From the NCBI GenBank assembly GCA_963736505.1, contig CAVTOZ010000001.1, positions 806,001 to 870,000 on the forward strand: a DNA stretch of 64,000 bases, read 5' to 3'. Made by a program: the position numbers and the translations under genes. This document shows, in pieces, positions 8,385 through 17,870 of this stretch. Positions within the stretch are counted from its first letter, which is position 1; every line of letters starts with the position of its first letter. The notes beneath the pieces are model-generated. The model was given only the letters and a program-made list of their open reading frames with translations. It did no database searches and was not told the origin of the DNA. This DNA comes from Solirubrobacter sp963736505. GTDB taxonomy: Bacteria; Actinomycetota; Thermoleophilia; Solirubrobacterales; Solirubrobacteraceae.

Positions 8385-10190
8385 TCACAGGCGGAAGCTC
8401 CCGACGAGCGCGTCGAGCCGCTTCGCGGTCTCGGCCAGCTCGGTCGCCGACGCCGCGATCTCCTGCGTCGACGCGGACGTCTCCTGCGTGGAGGCCGTGA
8501 CCTGCTCCGCCGACGCCGAGGACTGCTCGGCGACCGCCGCGACCTCGATCACGTCGGCCTGGATGCGGGCGGTGCCGTCGGAGATCTGCGCGGCGGCGCC
8601 GGCGATCTCCTGGATCCGCGCGGTGACGTCGCTCACGGCGGCCTCGATGCGGCCGAACGACTCGAACGTCTGCCGGACGGTGTCGGTGCCGGCGGCGGTG
8701 CGCTCGGCGCCCGCCTCGACGACCTCGACGACGCGCGTCGTCTCGGCCTGGATCTGCCCGATCAGCTCGGCGATCGACGCCGCGGCCGACTGCGAGCCCT
8801 CGGCGAGCTGGCGGACCTCGTCGGCGACGACGGCGAACCCGCGGCCTTGCTCTCCGGCGCGCGCCGCCTCGATCGCGGCGTTCAGCGCCAGCAGGTTCGT
8901 CTGCGCCGCGATCCCGGAGATCGTCTCGACGATCGAGACGATCTCGCTCGAGCGCGCGGCGAGGTCGCGGATCGCACCGGTGACCTCGCTCGAGGACTCC
9001 TGCACGGCCTGCATCGCCTGGAAGGCGTGCTGTGCGGTGCCGGCGCCGGCGTGCGCCTCGTCGCGGGCCTCGCCGGCGGCGCGGGCGGCGCCTTCGGCAC
9101 GGTCGGCGCTGTCGCGGGCGGTGCCGGCGGCCGACTCGGCCGTCGCGCGCACGGCGTCGACGCTGCGCGCCTGGCGCTCGGCGCCGGCGGCCACGTCGCC
9201 GACGGCGGACGCGATCTCGTTGACGGCGTGGCCGGCCTCCTGCGAGGTCGACGCCATCTGCACGGAGGCGGAGGCGACCGAGCGGGCGGAGCCGGCGACC
9301 TCGCCGATCAGCCCGGACAGGCGGTCGCGCATCGTGTTGTACGCGTCGACGGAGCCGGCGATGCGGTCGCGGATCCCGTTGGTGGCGACGGCGATCTGGC
9401 CGATCTCGTCCTGGCCGGGGTTCTCGATCGCCTTCGTATCGGCGACGACGCTGCGGGTCAGGTCGCCGGCGGCGACGGCGTCGAGGCCGGCGCGCAGCTC
9501 GGTCGCGTCGTGCGTCTCGAGCGAGCGCAGGCGCACGAGCACGCCGGTCGCGGCGCGGCGGACGCCGCGGCTGACGAGCAGCGTGATGCCGATCGCCAGC
9601 AGCGTCCCGAGCAGGCCGGCGACGATGCCGGCGCGCTTGGCGGTGGCGGCCGCCGCGGTGGCCTTGGCGACGTCGGCGGCCTGCTTGCGGGCGACGTACT
9701 TCTCGATCTCCTCCTGCGCCTTCAGCGGCACGCGGACGTACTTGTCGGCCAGCGCCAGCGCCTTCAGCGCGGCGACGTGGTCGCCGGCCGCGACGGCCGG
9801 GAAGAGCAGCTTGTGCACGGTGTCGTCGTGGTGCTGGTCGGCCGCGGTGGCGCCGCGCGCGATGCGCGTCACCGTCGGGTCGCGGAGCGCCTCGACGGAC
9901 TTGGCGGCGGCTTCGGACTTGTCGACGCCCGCCTGCCACTCGGTCTTGTAGCGCGGGTTGAACGTGGCGACGTAGAGCGCCTGCGCGGACTGCTGCTGGC
10001 GCGTGCCGGCGGCCTGGGCGGCGGAGCCGGAGACGGCGCTGTTCCACGCGATCGCGTGGTCGTACGCGGCGCTCGCCCGCCCCGACTCGACCAGGACGAC
10101 CACGAGCGAGCAGAGCATCACGGCGAGGACGCCGGCAAAGGCAAGACCCAGTTTGAGGCCGAGGGTGAGGCGCAGGGCGGGGGGACGCAT
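8385..10190 (-). CDS. Methyl-accepting chemotaxis protein
   Basis: A 601-residue chemoreceptor from ATG 10190. TM1 is at about 12-34, a roughly 150-residue helical periplasmic sensor follows, and TM2 is at about 187-207. A HAMP-like region and a long coiled-coil signalling domain follow. The hairpin tip is the classic one (ISGIAAQTNLLALNAAIEAA then GRGFAVVADEVRQLAEGS). No che or flagellar genes are in the window, so output could be motility or another Che-like pathway. An in-frame ATG 19 codons upstream is less likely because it would lengthen the cytoplasmic N terminus. Confidence 0.93.
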   Translation of the reverse strand: MRPPALRLTLGLKLGLAFAGVLAVMLCSLVVVLVESGRASAAYDHAIAWNSAVSGSAAQAAGTRQQQSAQALYVATFNPRYKTEWQAGVDKSEAAAKSVEALRDPTVTRIARGATAADQHHDDTVHKLLFPAVAAGDHVAALKALALADKYVRVPLKAQEEIEKYVARKQAADVAKATAAAATAKRAGIVAGLLGTLLAIGITLLVSRGVRRAATGVLVRLRSLETHDATELRAGLDAVAAGDLTRSVVADTKAIENPGQDEIGQIAVATNGIRDRIAGSVDAYNTMRDRLSGLIGEVAGSARSVASASVQMASTSQEAGHAVNEIASAVGDVAAGAERQARSVDAVRATAESAAGTARDSADRAEGAARAAGEARDEAHAGAGTAQHAFQAMQAVQESSSEVTGAIRDLAARSSEIVSIVETISGIAAQTNLLALNAAIEAARAGEQGRGFAVVADEVRQLAEGSQSAAASIAELIGQIQAETTRVVEVVEAGAERTAAGTDTVRQTFESFGRIEAAVSDVTARIQEIAGAAAQISDGTARIQADVIEVAAVAEQSSASAEQVTASTQETSASTQEIAASATELAETAKRLDALVGSFRL

Positions 10191-10291
10191 TGTGAGCACC
10201 CCAATGGGCACGGGTCGCGCGGTTGTTGAGAAACGCAAACTGGACATGGGAGTCCGCCGGCCGCGTTGCCGCGTGCGGGGCGCCCGCCACA

Positions 10292-11434
10292 ATGACGGCC
10301 ATGGACTTCGACCTTTCGGACGATCACGAGCTCATCCGCCGCACCGTCCGCGACTTCGCCGAGAACGAGGTCGCGCCCGTGGCGGAGGAGCTCGACAGGA
10401 CCAAGGCGTTTCCGTACGCGATCGTCCGGCAATTGGGCGATCTGGGACTGATGGGCATTCCCTTCCCGGAGGAGTACGGCGGCGGCGGCGGCGACTCGCT
10501 CGCGTACGCGATCGCCGTCGAGGAGCTCACGCGGGTCGATTCGTCGGTCGCGATCACGCTGTGCGCGCACACGTCGCTGGGCACCCAGCCGATCTACCTG
10601 TTCGGGTCCGAGGAGCAGAAGCGGGAGTGGCTTCCGGAGCTCACCTCGGGCCGCAAACTCGGCGCATTCGGACTCACCGAGCCGGAGGCGGGCTCCGACG
10701 CGGGCAACGTCCGCACGCGCGCCAAGCTCGACGACGGCGAGTGGGTCATCAACGGCGCCAAGCAGTTCATCACCAACGCCGGCACCGACATCTCGGCCGT
10801 CGTCTGCATCACCGCCCGCACCGGCGACGACGAGATCTCGAACCTGATCGTCGCGAACGGCACGCCGGGGTACGAGCCGGGCGAGCCGTACCGCAAGATG
10901 GGCTGGAACGCGTCCGACACGCGCCCGCTCAGCTTCGACGACTGCCGCGTGCCGGAGGAGAACCTGCTCGGGCGGCGCGGCGACGGCTTCAAGCAGTTCC
11001 TGCAGGTGCTCGACATCGGCCGCATCGGCGTCGCCGCGATGGGCGTCGGCCTCGCGCAGGGCGCGCTCGACCAGGCGCTCGCGTACGCGAAGGAGCGCAA
11101 GGCGTTCGGCAAGCCGATCTCGAAGTACCAGGCCATCCAGGGCAAGCTCGCCGACATGGCGACCGAGATCGAGGCGGCGCGGCTGCTGACCTACAAGGCG
11201 GCGCTGCTCAAGGACGCCGGGCGCAACTTCACGCTGACGGCCGCGCAGGCCAAGCTCAAGACGGGCCGGCTGGCGGTGCGCTGCGCCGAGGAGGCGGTCC
11301 AGATCCACGGCGGCTACGGCTACATCGAGGAGTACCCGGTGTGCCGCATGTACCGCGACGCGAAGATCCTCACGATCGGCGAGGGCACCGACGAGGTCCA
11401 GCAGATGGTCATCGCCCGCGCGCTCGGCGCCTGA
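10292..11434 (+). CDS. Acyl-CoA dehydrogenase
   Basis: A second acyl-CoA dehydrogenase (380 residues; ATG 10301 is an alternative start). Signatures are FGLTEPEAGSDAGNVRTRA, VINGAKQFITNAG, FKQFLQVLDIGRIGVAA and the catalytic Glu region DAKILTIGEGTDEVQQM. It is closer to the short-chain or isovaleryl/butyryl type than the copy at 2490-3638, judging by the GEGTDE motif. It is divergent from the chemoreceptor across a 100-base gap and may be co-transcribed with the membrane protein nine bases downstream. Confidence 0.93.
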   Translation: MTAMDFDLSDDHELIRRTVRDFAENEVAPVAEELDRTKAFPYAIVRQLGDLGLMGIPFPEEYGGGGGDSLAYAIAVEELTRVDSSVAITLCAHTSLGTQPIYLFGSEEQKREWLPELTSGRKLGAFGLTEPEAGSDAGNVRTRAKLDDGEWVINGAKQFITNAGTDISAVVCITARTGDDEISNLIVANGTPGYEPGEPYRKMGWNASDTRPLSFDDCRVPEENLLGRRGDGFKQFLQVLDIGRIGVAAMGVGLAQGALDQALAYAKERKAFGKPISKYQAIQGKLADMATEIEAARLLTYKAALLKDAGRNFTLTAAQAKLKTGRLAVRCAEEAVQIHGGYGYIEEYPVCRMYRDAKILTIGEGTDEVQQMVIARALGA

Positions 11435-11443
11435 CGTCCGCGC

Positions 11444-12832
11444 GTGAGGCTGGCCGCCCTCTTCCTGATCCTCTTCGCGGCCTACGCCGCGACGCTCGGC
11501 ATACCCGCGCGGCCTGGACACGACTACGCGGGCACGGAGCCGCACCACCTGCTGGCGGCGGAGTCGATCGTCTCCGACGGCGACGTCGACCTGCGCAACC
11601 AGTACCGCAACCGCGACTACGCGCCCTGGTACCCGGGGACGCTGCGGACCGACGGCCATGACGTCGGCGGGCGGCTGGTGGAGCCGCACGGCGTCGGCTT
11701 CGCGCTGCTGATCGCGCCCGCCTACGCGCTCGGCGGCGCCGACGCCGTGCAGGTCGAGATGGCGCTGCTGCTCGCGCTCGCGTTCGTGTTCGGCGCCGCG
11801 CTCGCGCGGCGGCTCGTGCCGGAGCCGTGGGCGACGGCGGGCGTCGCGCTCGTCGGCCTGTCGCCGCCCGCGCTCGCGGCCGGCACGACGGTCGCGCCCG
11901 GCGTCGCCGCCGCGGCGGCGCTGACCGGAGCGGCGCTGTGCGCGCTCGCGGTGCGCGACCGCCCGCGGCTGCGCTCGGTGTTCGGCGGCACGCTGCTGCT
12001 CGCCACGCTGCCGTGGCTCGGCTGGACGTTCGCGGTCCCGGGGCTCGTCGTGGCGTGGGCGCTGGTCACGTGGACGCTGCGCGAGCGGCGGCGGCTCGCG
12101 GCCCTCGTCGCCGCCGAGGCGCTGTCGGCCTCGCTCGTGTTCTACGCGACGCTCAACGACCGCTTCTACGGCGGCCTCACGCCGCGCGCGGCGGGCACCG
12201 CCGGGCAGCCCGCGTTCCCGCTCGGCTACCTCGAGCGGATCCCGCGGCTGGCCTCGCTCTGGATCGACCGCGGCTTCGGCCTGCTGCGCTGGGCGCCGGT
12301 GCTCGCGCTCGTCTTCTACGCGGGCTGGCTGCTGTACCGCTCGCGGCGCGACCAGCTCGCGCGCGTCGCGCCGGCGCGGCGCGAGACGGAGTCGGCGGCC
12401 AAGCTCGCGCTGGGCATCGTCGCGGCGCAGGTCGCCGTGACCGCGTTCGACGGCGCCAACCCGCTGCTCGGCGTGGCGTTCCCCGGCGTGGCGCTGATCG
12501 CGGCGCTGCCCGCCGCCGGCGCGCTGACGAGCTGGGGCCTGCGCCACGTCGGGCGCGTGGTCGCCGTCGTGCTCGCGGCGCTGACGCTCGGCGCGAGCGT
12601 CGCGGTCGTGCTCGACGCGCGCGACGCCGGCTGGCTCGGCGCCGACACGCGCGCGCCGTGGGGTCCGCTGCTCAACGTCTTCCCGCACTTCGGCGGCGCG
12701 CCGCTGTGGCCGGCGCTCGCGTGCGCGCTGCTCGCCGCCGGGCTCGGCGCGCTCGTGCTGCACGAGCGCCGGACCGCGGGAGAGTGGCGCCGCTCGGTCG
12801 CCGCCGCTCGCACGTCGAAGGCGCTGCACTGA
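11444..12832 (+). CDS. Polytopic membrane protein, unknown function
   Basis: A 462-residue hydrophobic protein with an N-terminal membrane anchor, an extracytoplasmic loop rich in charged and aromatic residues (DLRNQYRNRDYAPWYPG), then about nine or ten further membrane helices. The architecture (first helix, acidic/aromatic loop, many helices) is reminiscent of GT-C glycosyltransferases, but no convincing DxD or EED motif is visible, so the function is left open. GTG start at 11444, nine bases after the dehydrogenase stop; three bases separate it from the next gene. Confidence 0.75.
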   Translation: MRLAALFLILFAAYAATLGIPARPGHDYAGTEPHHLLAAESIVSDGDVDLRNQYRNRDYAPWYPGTLRTDGHDVGGRLVEPHGVGFALLIAPAYALGGADAVQVEMALLLALAFVFGAALARRLVPEPWATAGVALVGLSPPALAAGTTVAPGVAAAAALTGAALCALAVRDRPRLRSVFGGTLLLATLPWLGWTFAVPGLVVAWALVTWTLRERRRLAALVAAEALSASLVFYATLNDRFYGGLTPRAAGTAGQPAFPLGYLERIPRLASLWIDRGFGLLRWAPVLALVFYAGWLLYRSRRDQLARVAPARRETESAAKLALGIVAAQVAVTAFDGANPLLGVAFPGVALIAALPAAGALTSWGLRHVGRVVAVVLAALTLGASVAVVLDARDAGWLGADTRAPWGPLLNVFPHFGGAPLWPALACALLAAGLGALVLHERRTAGEWRRSVAAARTSKALH

Positions 12833-12834
12833 CC

Positions 12835-14241
12835 ATGCCGCCGGAGTTCCTGTCCGCCGATCCCGCCTCCCACGCCGCGCTGCGCGACGCGGCCGCGGCG
12901 GTCGTCGACGCGCTCGTCCGCACGGCCTCGCTGCCCGGCCCGCGCTCGCCGCTCGACCGCGAGGCGATCGTCGCGCTGGACCCGTGCCCCGAGGACGGCG
13001 CGCCGCTGCAGCGCGTCCTGCGCGACCTCGCTCCCGTGCTCGACGGCGGCATCCGCGTCGGCGACGCCGGCTACGTCGCGCACCTGCATCCGCCGCCGCT
13101 GATCGCTGCGGCCGCCGCCGACTTCGCCGTCGCCGTCACCAACCAGTCCCAGGACGCCTTCGACGCCTCCCCGGCCGGCACGTACGCGGAGGATCGCCTC
13201 GTCCGCTGGCTCGCGCAGCTGCACGGGCTCGGCGCGGACGGCTCGGGCGTGATGACGATGGGCGGCACCGGCTCGAACCTGCTCGGGCTGCTGCTCGCGC
13301 GCGACCGCGCGGGGCAGCACGTGCGCCGCGACGGCCTGCCGCCCGATCACGGCACGTGGCGTATCGTCGCGTCGGACTCGTCGCATGACAGCGTGCGGCG
13401 CTCGGCGGCGGTGCTCGGGCTCGGCCTCGACGCCGTCGCCGAGGTGCGCACCGATGAGCGCGGGTCGATGGACGTGGCCGCGCTCGACGGGACGCTGGCG
13501 CTCCTGCGCGACCAGGGCCTGCGCCCGATCGCGTTCGTCGCCACGGCCGGCACGACCGACCTCGGCGCGATCGACCCGATCGAGGCGCTCGCCGACCGCG
13601 CCGCCGAGTACGGCGCGTGGCTGCACGTCGACGCCGCCGTCGGCTCCGGGCTGATGCTCTCGCGCGCGCTGCGCGAGCGCCTGCGCGGCATCGAGCGAGC
13701 GGACTCGGTCACGTGCGACCTGCACAAGCTCTGGTGGCAGCCGTTCCCGGCCAGCGCGCTGCTCGTGCCCTCGGTCGAGGCACTGCGCGCCGTGCACTAC
13801 GCGAGCGTGTACCTCAACCGGCCGGAGGACGAGGCCGAGGGGCAGCTGAACCTCGTCGGCCGCTCGCTCGACACCTCGCGCCGGTTCGACGCGCTGAAGG
13901 TCCTGATCGCGCTGCGCACGACCGGCCGCCGCCGGCTCGCGGAGCTGGTCGAGCGCTGCGTCGCCCTGGCCGAGCACGGCGCCGCGGCGGTGCGCGCGCG
14001 GCCCGCGCTCGAGCTCGTCGCGGAGCCGTCGACGGTGATGGTCTGCTTCCGCGTGCGCGGCGACGACGCGCTCAACACGCGCGTGCAGCGCGCGCTGTTC
14101 GCGTCCGGAGAGGCGGTGCTGGGCCGCACGCGCGTGCGCGGCGCCGTCGTGCTCAAGCTGACGCTGGTCAACCCGCTGATCACGCCCGAGCGGATCGACG
14201 CGCTGCTCGACCGCGTGGTCAGCGCTTCAGCTTCAGCGTGA
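12835..14241 (+). CDS. PLP-dependent group II decarboxylase
   Basis: A 468-residue pyridoxal-phosphate enzyme of the aromatic-amino-acid/glutamate/2,4-diaminobutyrate decarboxylase family. The cofactor Lys is in SVTCDLHKLWWQPF, the phosphate-binding region in TMGGTGSNLLGLLLAR, and the ring-stacking Asp in WLHVDAAVGSG. It releases CO2 from an amino acid to give an amine. The overall pattern is closer to L-2,4-diaminobutyrate or related decarboxylases than to plant-type aromatic ones, but the substrate is uncertain. Its 3' end overlaps the convergent TolB-like gene by 23 bases. Confidence 0.88.
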   Translation: MPPEFLSADPASHAALRDAAAAVVDALVRTASLPGPRSPLDREAIVALDPCPEDGAPLQRVLRDLAPVLDGGIRVGDAGYVAHLHPPPLIAAAAADFAVAVTNQSQDAFDASPAGTYAEDRLVRWLAQLHGLGADGSGVMTMGGTGSNLLGLLLARDRAGQHVRRDGLPPDHGTWRIVASDSSHDSVRRSAAVLGLGLDAVAEVRTDERGSMDVAALDGTLALLRDQGLRPIAFVATAGTTDLGAIDPIEALADRAAEYGAWLHVDAAVGSGLMLSRALRERLRGIERADSVTCDLHKLWWQPFPASALLVPSVEALRAVHYASVYLNRPEDEAEGQLNLVGRSLDTSRRFDALKVLIALRTTGRRRLAELVERCVALAEHGAAAVRARPALELVAEPSTVMVCFRVRGDDALNTRVQRALFASGEAVLGRTRVRGAVVLKLTLVNPLITPERIDALLDRVVSASASA

Positions 14242-15631
14242 AGGGGCGCCGGCTGCCGGCGCCGCTCACCGTGCCGACGATGCGGGCGCTCGCGACGCGC
14301 CGGGCCTTCGGCGCCGGGAGCCGCAGACGGAACGAGGTTCCCTTCGCCGTGACCGTCCTTCCGTGCGCCACGTGCCCGTGGGCGAGCCGCACGCTCACGC
14401 GCAGCCTGACCGTGCAGGCGATGTCGCAGCGCGCCCGCAGGAGGACCCGCCGGGCGAGCCGCGGCGTGGCGGACGGCGTCAGCGTCGGATGGCTCACGAC
14501 CCGGATCGTCAGCCACCCGGGGACGCTGTCCAGGCCCTTCCACGCGCGGAACGCGACTTGGTCGGGGCCGCGGCGCTTCGCCCCCGGGCGGATCGTGAGC
14601 CGGCCGCCGGCGGCGAGCGTGACCAAGCCGTTGGACCAGCCGCCGCTCACGTCGAGGCGATCCGCGCTCGGGCACAGCGGCGGCGTGAGCGTCGGGCGGC
14701 CGGCGACGACGGTCATCGGCGCCGGCGCGGGACACGTGAACAAAGGGGGCGACACGCAGCTCACCGTCACGCCCGCGATGCACGGCTGCCAGTCGGGTTC
14801 CCAGATGTTCCCTTGGGGCTGGACCGCCACGTCGACCGTCGACCCGTCGGCGATCGTCGTGACCTGCAAGGTGCTCGAATGGACGTACTGCGCGACGTAC
14901 GCGATCCGGTTTCCGTCCGGTGAGAACTCCGGCTCGCTGACGGTCGTATGGGCGACCGGCGACGTCACCGGCGTGCCGGGCCAGGCGTCCGGCGAGGTGA
15001 TCCACAGGGCGTCGAACGACGAGTAGACGATCCGGCTGCCGTCCGGCGACCAGGACACGCCGTCAGCCGCGCGCCCGAGGACCCGCTCCTCGCCGTTGAG
15101 CGTCCCGACCGCGAGCTCGCGGACGCCGTTCTTGGTGCGCGCGTAGCGGCCGCCGGAGGCCCAGTCGATGTCCGTCGTGTCGTGCGGGAGCGTGCCGAGC
15201 AGCGCCGGCTCGCCGCCGCCGTCGGCCGCGATCGACATCACCTGGTCCGGGGTGCTCGAGTCCACCACGGACGCCCCGCGCAGGAACACGATGCGCGCCC
15301 CGTCCGGCGTCCAGCTCGGGAAGAGGTCCGACTCCGAGGGCGGGCTCGCGGTCAGGACGCGGGTTCCGCCGGAGGCGAGGTCGAGGACCGCGATGCCGCC
15401 CGATGCAGCCATCGCGATGCGGTTCCCGTCCGGCGACCAGGACGGCTGGAACGCGGGGGTGGAGATCACGTGGTAGCGGAAGCCGGGACCGGCGCTCGCG
15501 TTGACCGTGAACACGTCACCATCGGTCCACGCCGCGATCTGGCCGTTGCCGGCCGCGAGCGCCGTTCCCGGCAGGCCGAGCGCAACGGCGATGCCGAGCG
15601 CGACGATTCTCCTTCGCATACCGGAGATCAA
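14219..15631 (-). CDS. Secreted TolB-like beta-propeller protein
   Basis: A 470-residue protein with a signal peptide (RRRIVALGIAVALGLPG, then ALAAG) and repeated WD40-like/TolB blades of the form FSPDGNRIAY, WSPDGSRIVY and WTPDGARIVF. A C-terminal beta-sandwich rich in Arg/Lys/Val follows. No enzymatic motif is visible. It is likely an exported binding or scaffold protein. It is a tandem paralogue of the gene at 15657-16838, 25 bases upstream on the same strand. Confidence 0.85.
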   Translation of the reverse strand: MISGMRRRIVALGIAVALGLPGTALAAGNGQIAAWTDGDVFTVNASAGPGFRYHVISTPAFQPSWSPDGNRIAMAASGGIAVLDLASGGTRVLTASPPSESDLFPSWTPDGARIVFLRGASVVDSSTPDQVMSIAADGGGEPALLGTLPHDTTDIDWASGGRYARTKNGVRELAVGTLNGEERVLGRAADGVSWSPDGSRIVYSSFDALWITSPDAWPGTPVTSPVAHTTVSEPEFSPDGNRIAYVAQYVHSSTLQVTTIADGSTVDVAVQPQGNIWEPDWQPCIAGVTVSCVSPPLFTCPAPAPMTVVAGRPTLTPPLCPSADRLDVSGGWSNGLVTLAAGGRLTIRPGAKRRGPDQVAFRAWKGLDSVPGWLTIRVVSHPTLTPSATPRLARRVLLRARCDIACTVRLRVSVRLAHGHVAHGRTVTAKGTSFRLRLPAPKARRVASARIVGTVSGAGSRRPFTLKLKR

Positions 15632-15656
15632 CGCGGCGCCGCCCGCGAAGTCGCGC

Positions 15657-16838
15657 TCATCGGAGGTCCACGGGGATCCGGACCGCCCGGTGCAGGCCCG
15701 CCGCGTCGCGCACGGTGCCCGTCACCCAGGCGCTGCGGATCCGCCGGCGGGCGGGCCCGCGCAGCCGCAGCCGCAGGACCTCGCCGGCGGGCAGCCGGCG
15801 CTCGAGCACGGTCCCCTCGATCCTGTGCCCGGGCACGCGCACGACGAGCCGGAGCGAGAACGCGCAGCTCAGGTCGCAGCGAACGCGCAGCCAGCCGCGC
15901 CCGTTGCGGTCCAGCTTCGGCGGGGCGACCGCGCTCAGGTACGGCGCCCGCGGCGCCGGCGCCGGAGTGGTCACGACCGGGGGCCGTGTGACCGCGACGC
16001 AGCACGGCGGCGCAGGAGTCGGCGACGCGCAGTTGTACGTGACGCCGGCCACGCACGGCTGCCAGTCCGGCTCGGCGAGCATCGTCTGGCTCGACACCGT
16101 TCGCGTGGCGGCGCCGTCGGCGGTCGTCGCGCGCAGGTCGGCACCGTAGGCGTAGACGATCTCGCGCCCGTCCGGCGACCAGTCGGGCTCGACGCCGCCC
16201 GTGTGCGTGAGGTCGACGGGATCGCCACCGTCGGCCGGCACCACGCGCAGGCGGCCGTCGTCGCGGTAGACGATGCGGGTCGAGTCGGGCGACCACGCGG
16301 GGTCGCCGAGCGACGTCGCGGTCACGAGCCCGCGGTCGTCGCGGCCGTCGAGCGAGATCGTGCGCAGCATGCCCGACGTGCCGTACGCGAGCCGGGCCCC
16401 GTCGGGCGACCAGCTGAGCCAGCTGATCTGGCCGAAGAACGGCACCGGCAGCAGCGTCGCGCCGGTGCCGTCCGCGCCCAGCAGGAGCACGTCAGGCCCG
16501 CGCAGCAGCGCGAGCCGCTGCCCGTCCGGCGCCCACGTCGGCCCGGCCGCGCCCGGCTCGTCGATGACGGTGTGGACCGCGCCCGTGGCGACGTCGAGGA
16601 TCAGCACGCGGTGACTGTCGACGACGGCGATCCGGTTGCCGTCGGGCGACCAGCCGGGGCTCGAGAGCCGCTGCCCGGTCAGCAGCGTGCGCAGGCCGGT
16701 GCCGTCGGCGTTGAGCGCGACGAGGCGGTCGCCGGACGCGGTCCGGGCGATCGCCGCGATCTGCCCGTCCGTCGCCGCCGACGCGGGCGCGCACAGCAAT
16801 GCGAAGGCACAGCAGAGCGCGCCGATGACCCTCGACAT
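15657..16838 (-). CDS. Secreted TolB-like beta-propeller protein (paralogue)
   Basis: A 393-residue exported protein: signal peptide (VIGALCCAFALLCAPASA), then blades with the repeated motif WSPDGNRIAV, WSPDGARLAY and WSPDGREIVY. It ends in a shorter version of the C-terminal beta domain found in the downstream paralogue, sharing the GVTYNCAS/GVTVSCVS linker. The pair looks like an old tandem duplication. It is probably co-transcribed with its paralogue. Function unknown. Confidence 0.85.
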   Translation of the reverse strand: MSRVIGALCCAFALLCAPASAATDGQIAAIARTASGDRLVALNADGTGLRTLLTGQRLSSPGWSPDGNRIAVVDSHRVLILDVATGAVHTVIDEPGAAGPTWAPDGQRLALLRGPDVLLLGADGTGATLLPVPFFGQISWLSWSPDGARLAYGTSGMLRTISLDGRDDRGLVTATSLGDPAWSPDSTRIVYRDDGRLRVVPADGGDPVDLTHTGGVEPDWSPDGREIVYAYGADLRATTADGAATRTVSSQTMLAEPDWQPCVAGVTYNCASPTPAPPCCVAVTRPPVVTTPAPAPRAPYLSAVAPPKLDRNGRGWLRVRCDLSCAFSLRLVVRVPGHRIEGTVLERRLPAGEVLRLRLRGPARRRIRSAWVTGTVRDAAGLHRAVRIPVDLR

Positions 16839-16893
16839 GGCGCGGAATTAGACCCTCCCGCCGCGCTCGACGCAACGAGAACTGGACCTTCGG

Positions 16894-17847
16894 CTATGCG
16901 GTCCGCGCGGCCTCGGCGCGGGCGAGCACTTCCGTCGCCGCGCTCGACGGGTCCAGCCGGCGCGCGACGACCTCGTCGAGCAGCGACTGGATCTCCGGAT
17001 CCTCGGCCAGCGCCGCCTCCAGCGTGCGCCGCATCCGCATCGTGGCGATCCCGAGCACCTCGCTCATCAGGTTGCGCCGGCGGCGCTCGGACAGCGTGCC
17101 CTCGCTCTCGACGTGCGCGCGGTGCTCGGCCAGCTTCTCGGCCAGCGTGTCGAGGCCCTCGCCACGCAGCGCCTCCGTCTTGACGATCGGCACGCGCCAC
17201 CCGTGCTGCGGCGCGAGCGACAGCACGCCGCGGATCTCGCGGATCATCGTGTCCGTCAGCGGGTGGTCGGACTTGTTGACGACGATGATGTCGGGGATCT
17301 CCATCACGCCCGCCTTGAGCGCCTGGATCGAGTCGCCCGAGCCCGGGATCAGCACGAGCACGACCGAGTCCGCGTGGTCGATCACGTCGACCTCGGCCTG
17401 GCCCACGCCGACGGTCTCCAGGAACACGTCGTCCTTGCCGGCCGCGTCCATCAGCAGCGCGGTCTGCAGCGCCGCCTCGGCGAGCCCGCCGAGCGCCCCG
17501 CGCGTCGCCATCGAGCGGATGAAGACGCCGGGGTCGAGGAAGTGCTCCGACAGCCGGATCCGGTCGCCGAGCAGGGCGCCGCCGCGGAACGGCGACGACG
17601 GGTCGATCGAGAGCACGCCGACGGTCCGGTCCAGCGCGCGCCGCTGGCGGATCAGCGCGCCGATCAGCGTCGACTTGCCGGCGCCGGGCGGGCCGGTGAA
17701 GCCGACCACGGCGGCCGCGCCGGTGTGCGGGTAGACCTCCTTCACGAGCGCCCAGCCTTCGGGGTCGTCGTCCTCGACGAGCGAGATGCCGCGCGCCAGC
17801 GCACGCTTGTCGCCCGCCATCAGGCGCTGGGCCAGGGAGTCCGGCAT
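16894..17847 (-). CDS. meaB: GTPase MeaB (methylmalonyl-CoA mutase accessory, ArgK family)
   Basis: A 317-residue G3E-family P-loop GTPase. Walker A is GFTGPPGAGKSTLI, the Mg-binding Asp region is VGVLSIDPSSPF, the ETVGVGQAEVD switch is present and the base-specificity motif is NKSD. MeaB gates and protects B12-dependent methylmalonyl-CoA mutase. No mutase subunit lies in the window. ATG 17847 is chosen because an upstream in-frame start at 17895 would overlap the ribosome-binding site and start of the divergent acyltransferase. Confidence 0.92.
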   Translation of the reverse strand: MPDSLAQRLMAGDKRALARGISLVEDDDPEGWALVKEVYPHTGAAAVVGFTGPPGAGKSTLIGALIRQRRALDRTVGVLSIDPSSPFRGGALLGDRIRLSEHFLDPGVFIRSMATRGALGGLAEAALQTALLMDAAGKDDVFLETVGVGQAEVDVIDHADSVVLVLIPGSGDSIQALKAGVMEIPDIIVVNKSDHPLTDTMIREIRGVLSLAPQHGWRVPIVKTEALRGEGLDTLAEKLAEHRAHVESEGTLSERRRRNLMSEVLGIATMRMRRTLEAALAEDPEIQSLLDEVVARRLDPSSAATEVLARAEAARTA

Positions 17848-17870
17848 GAGGCGTGGCAGGATAGGAGGCG

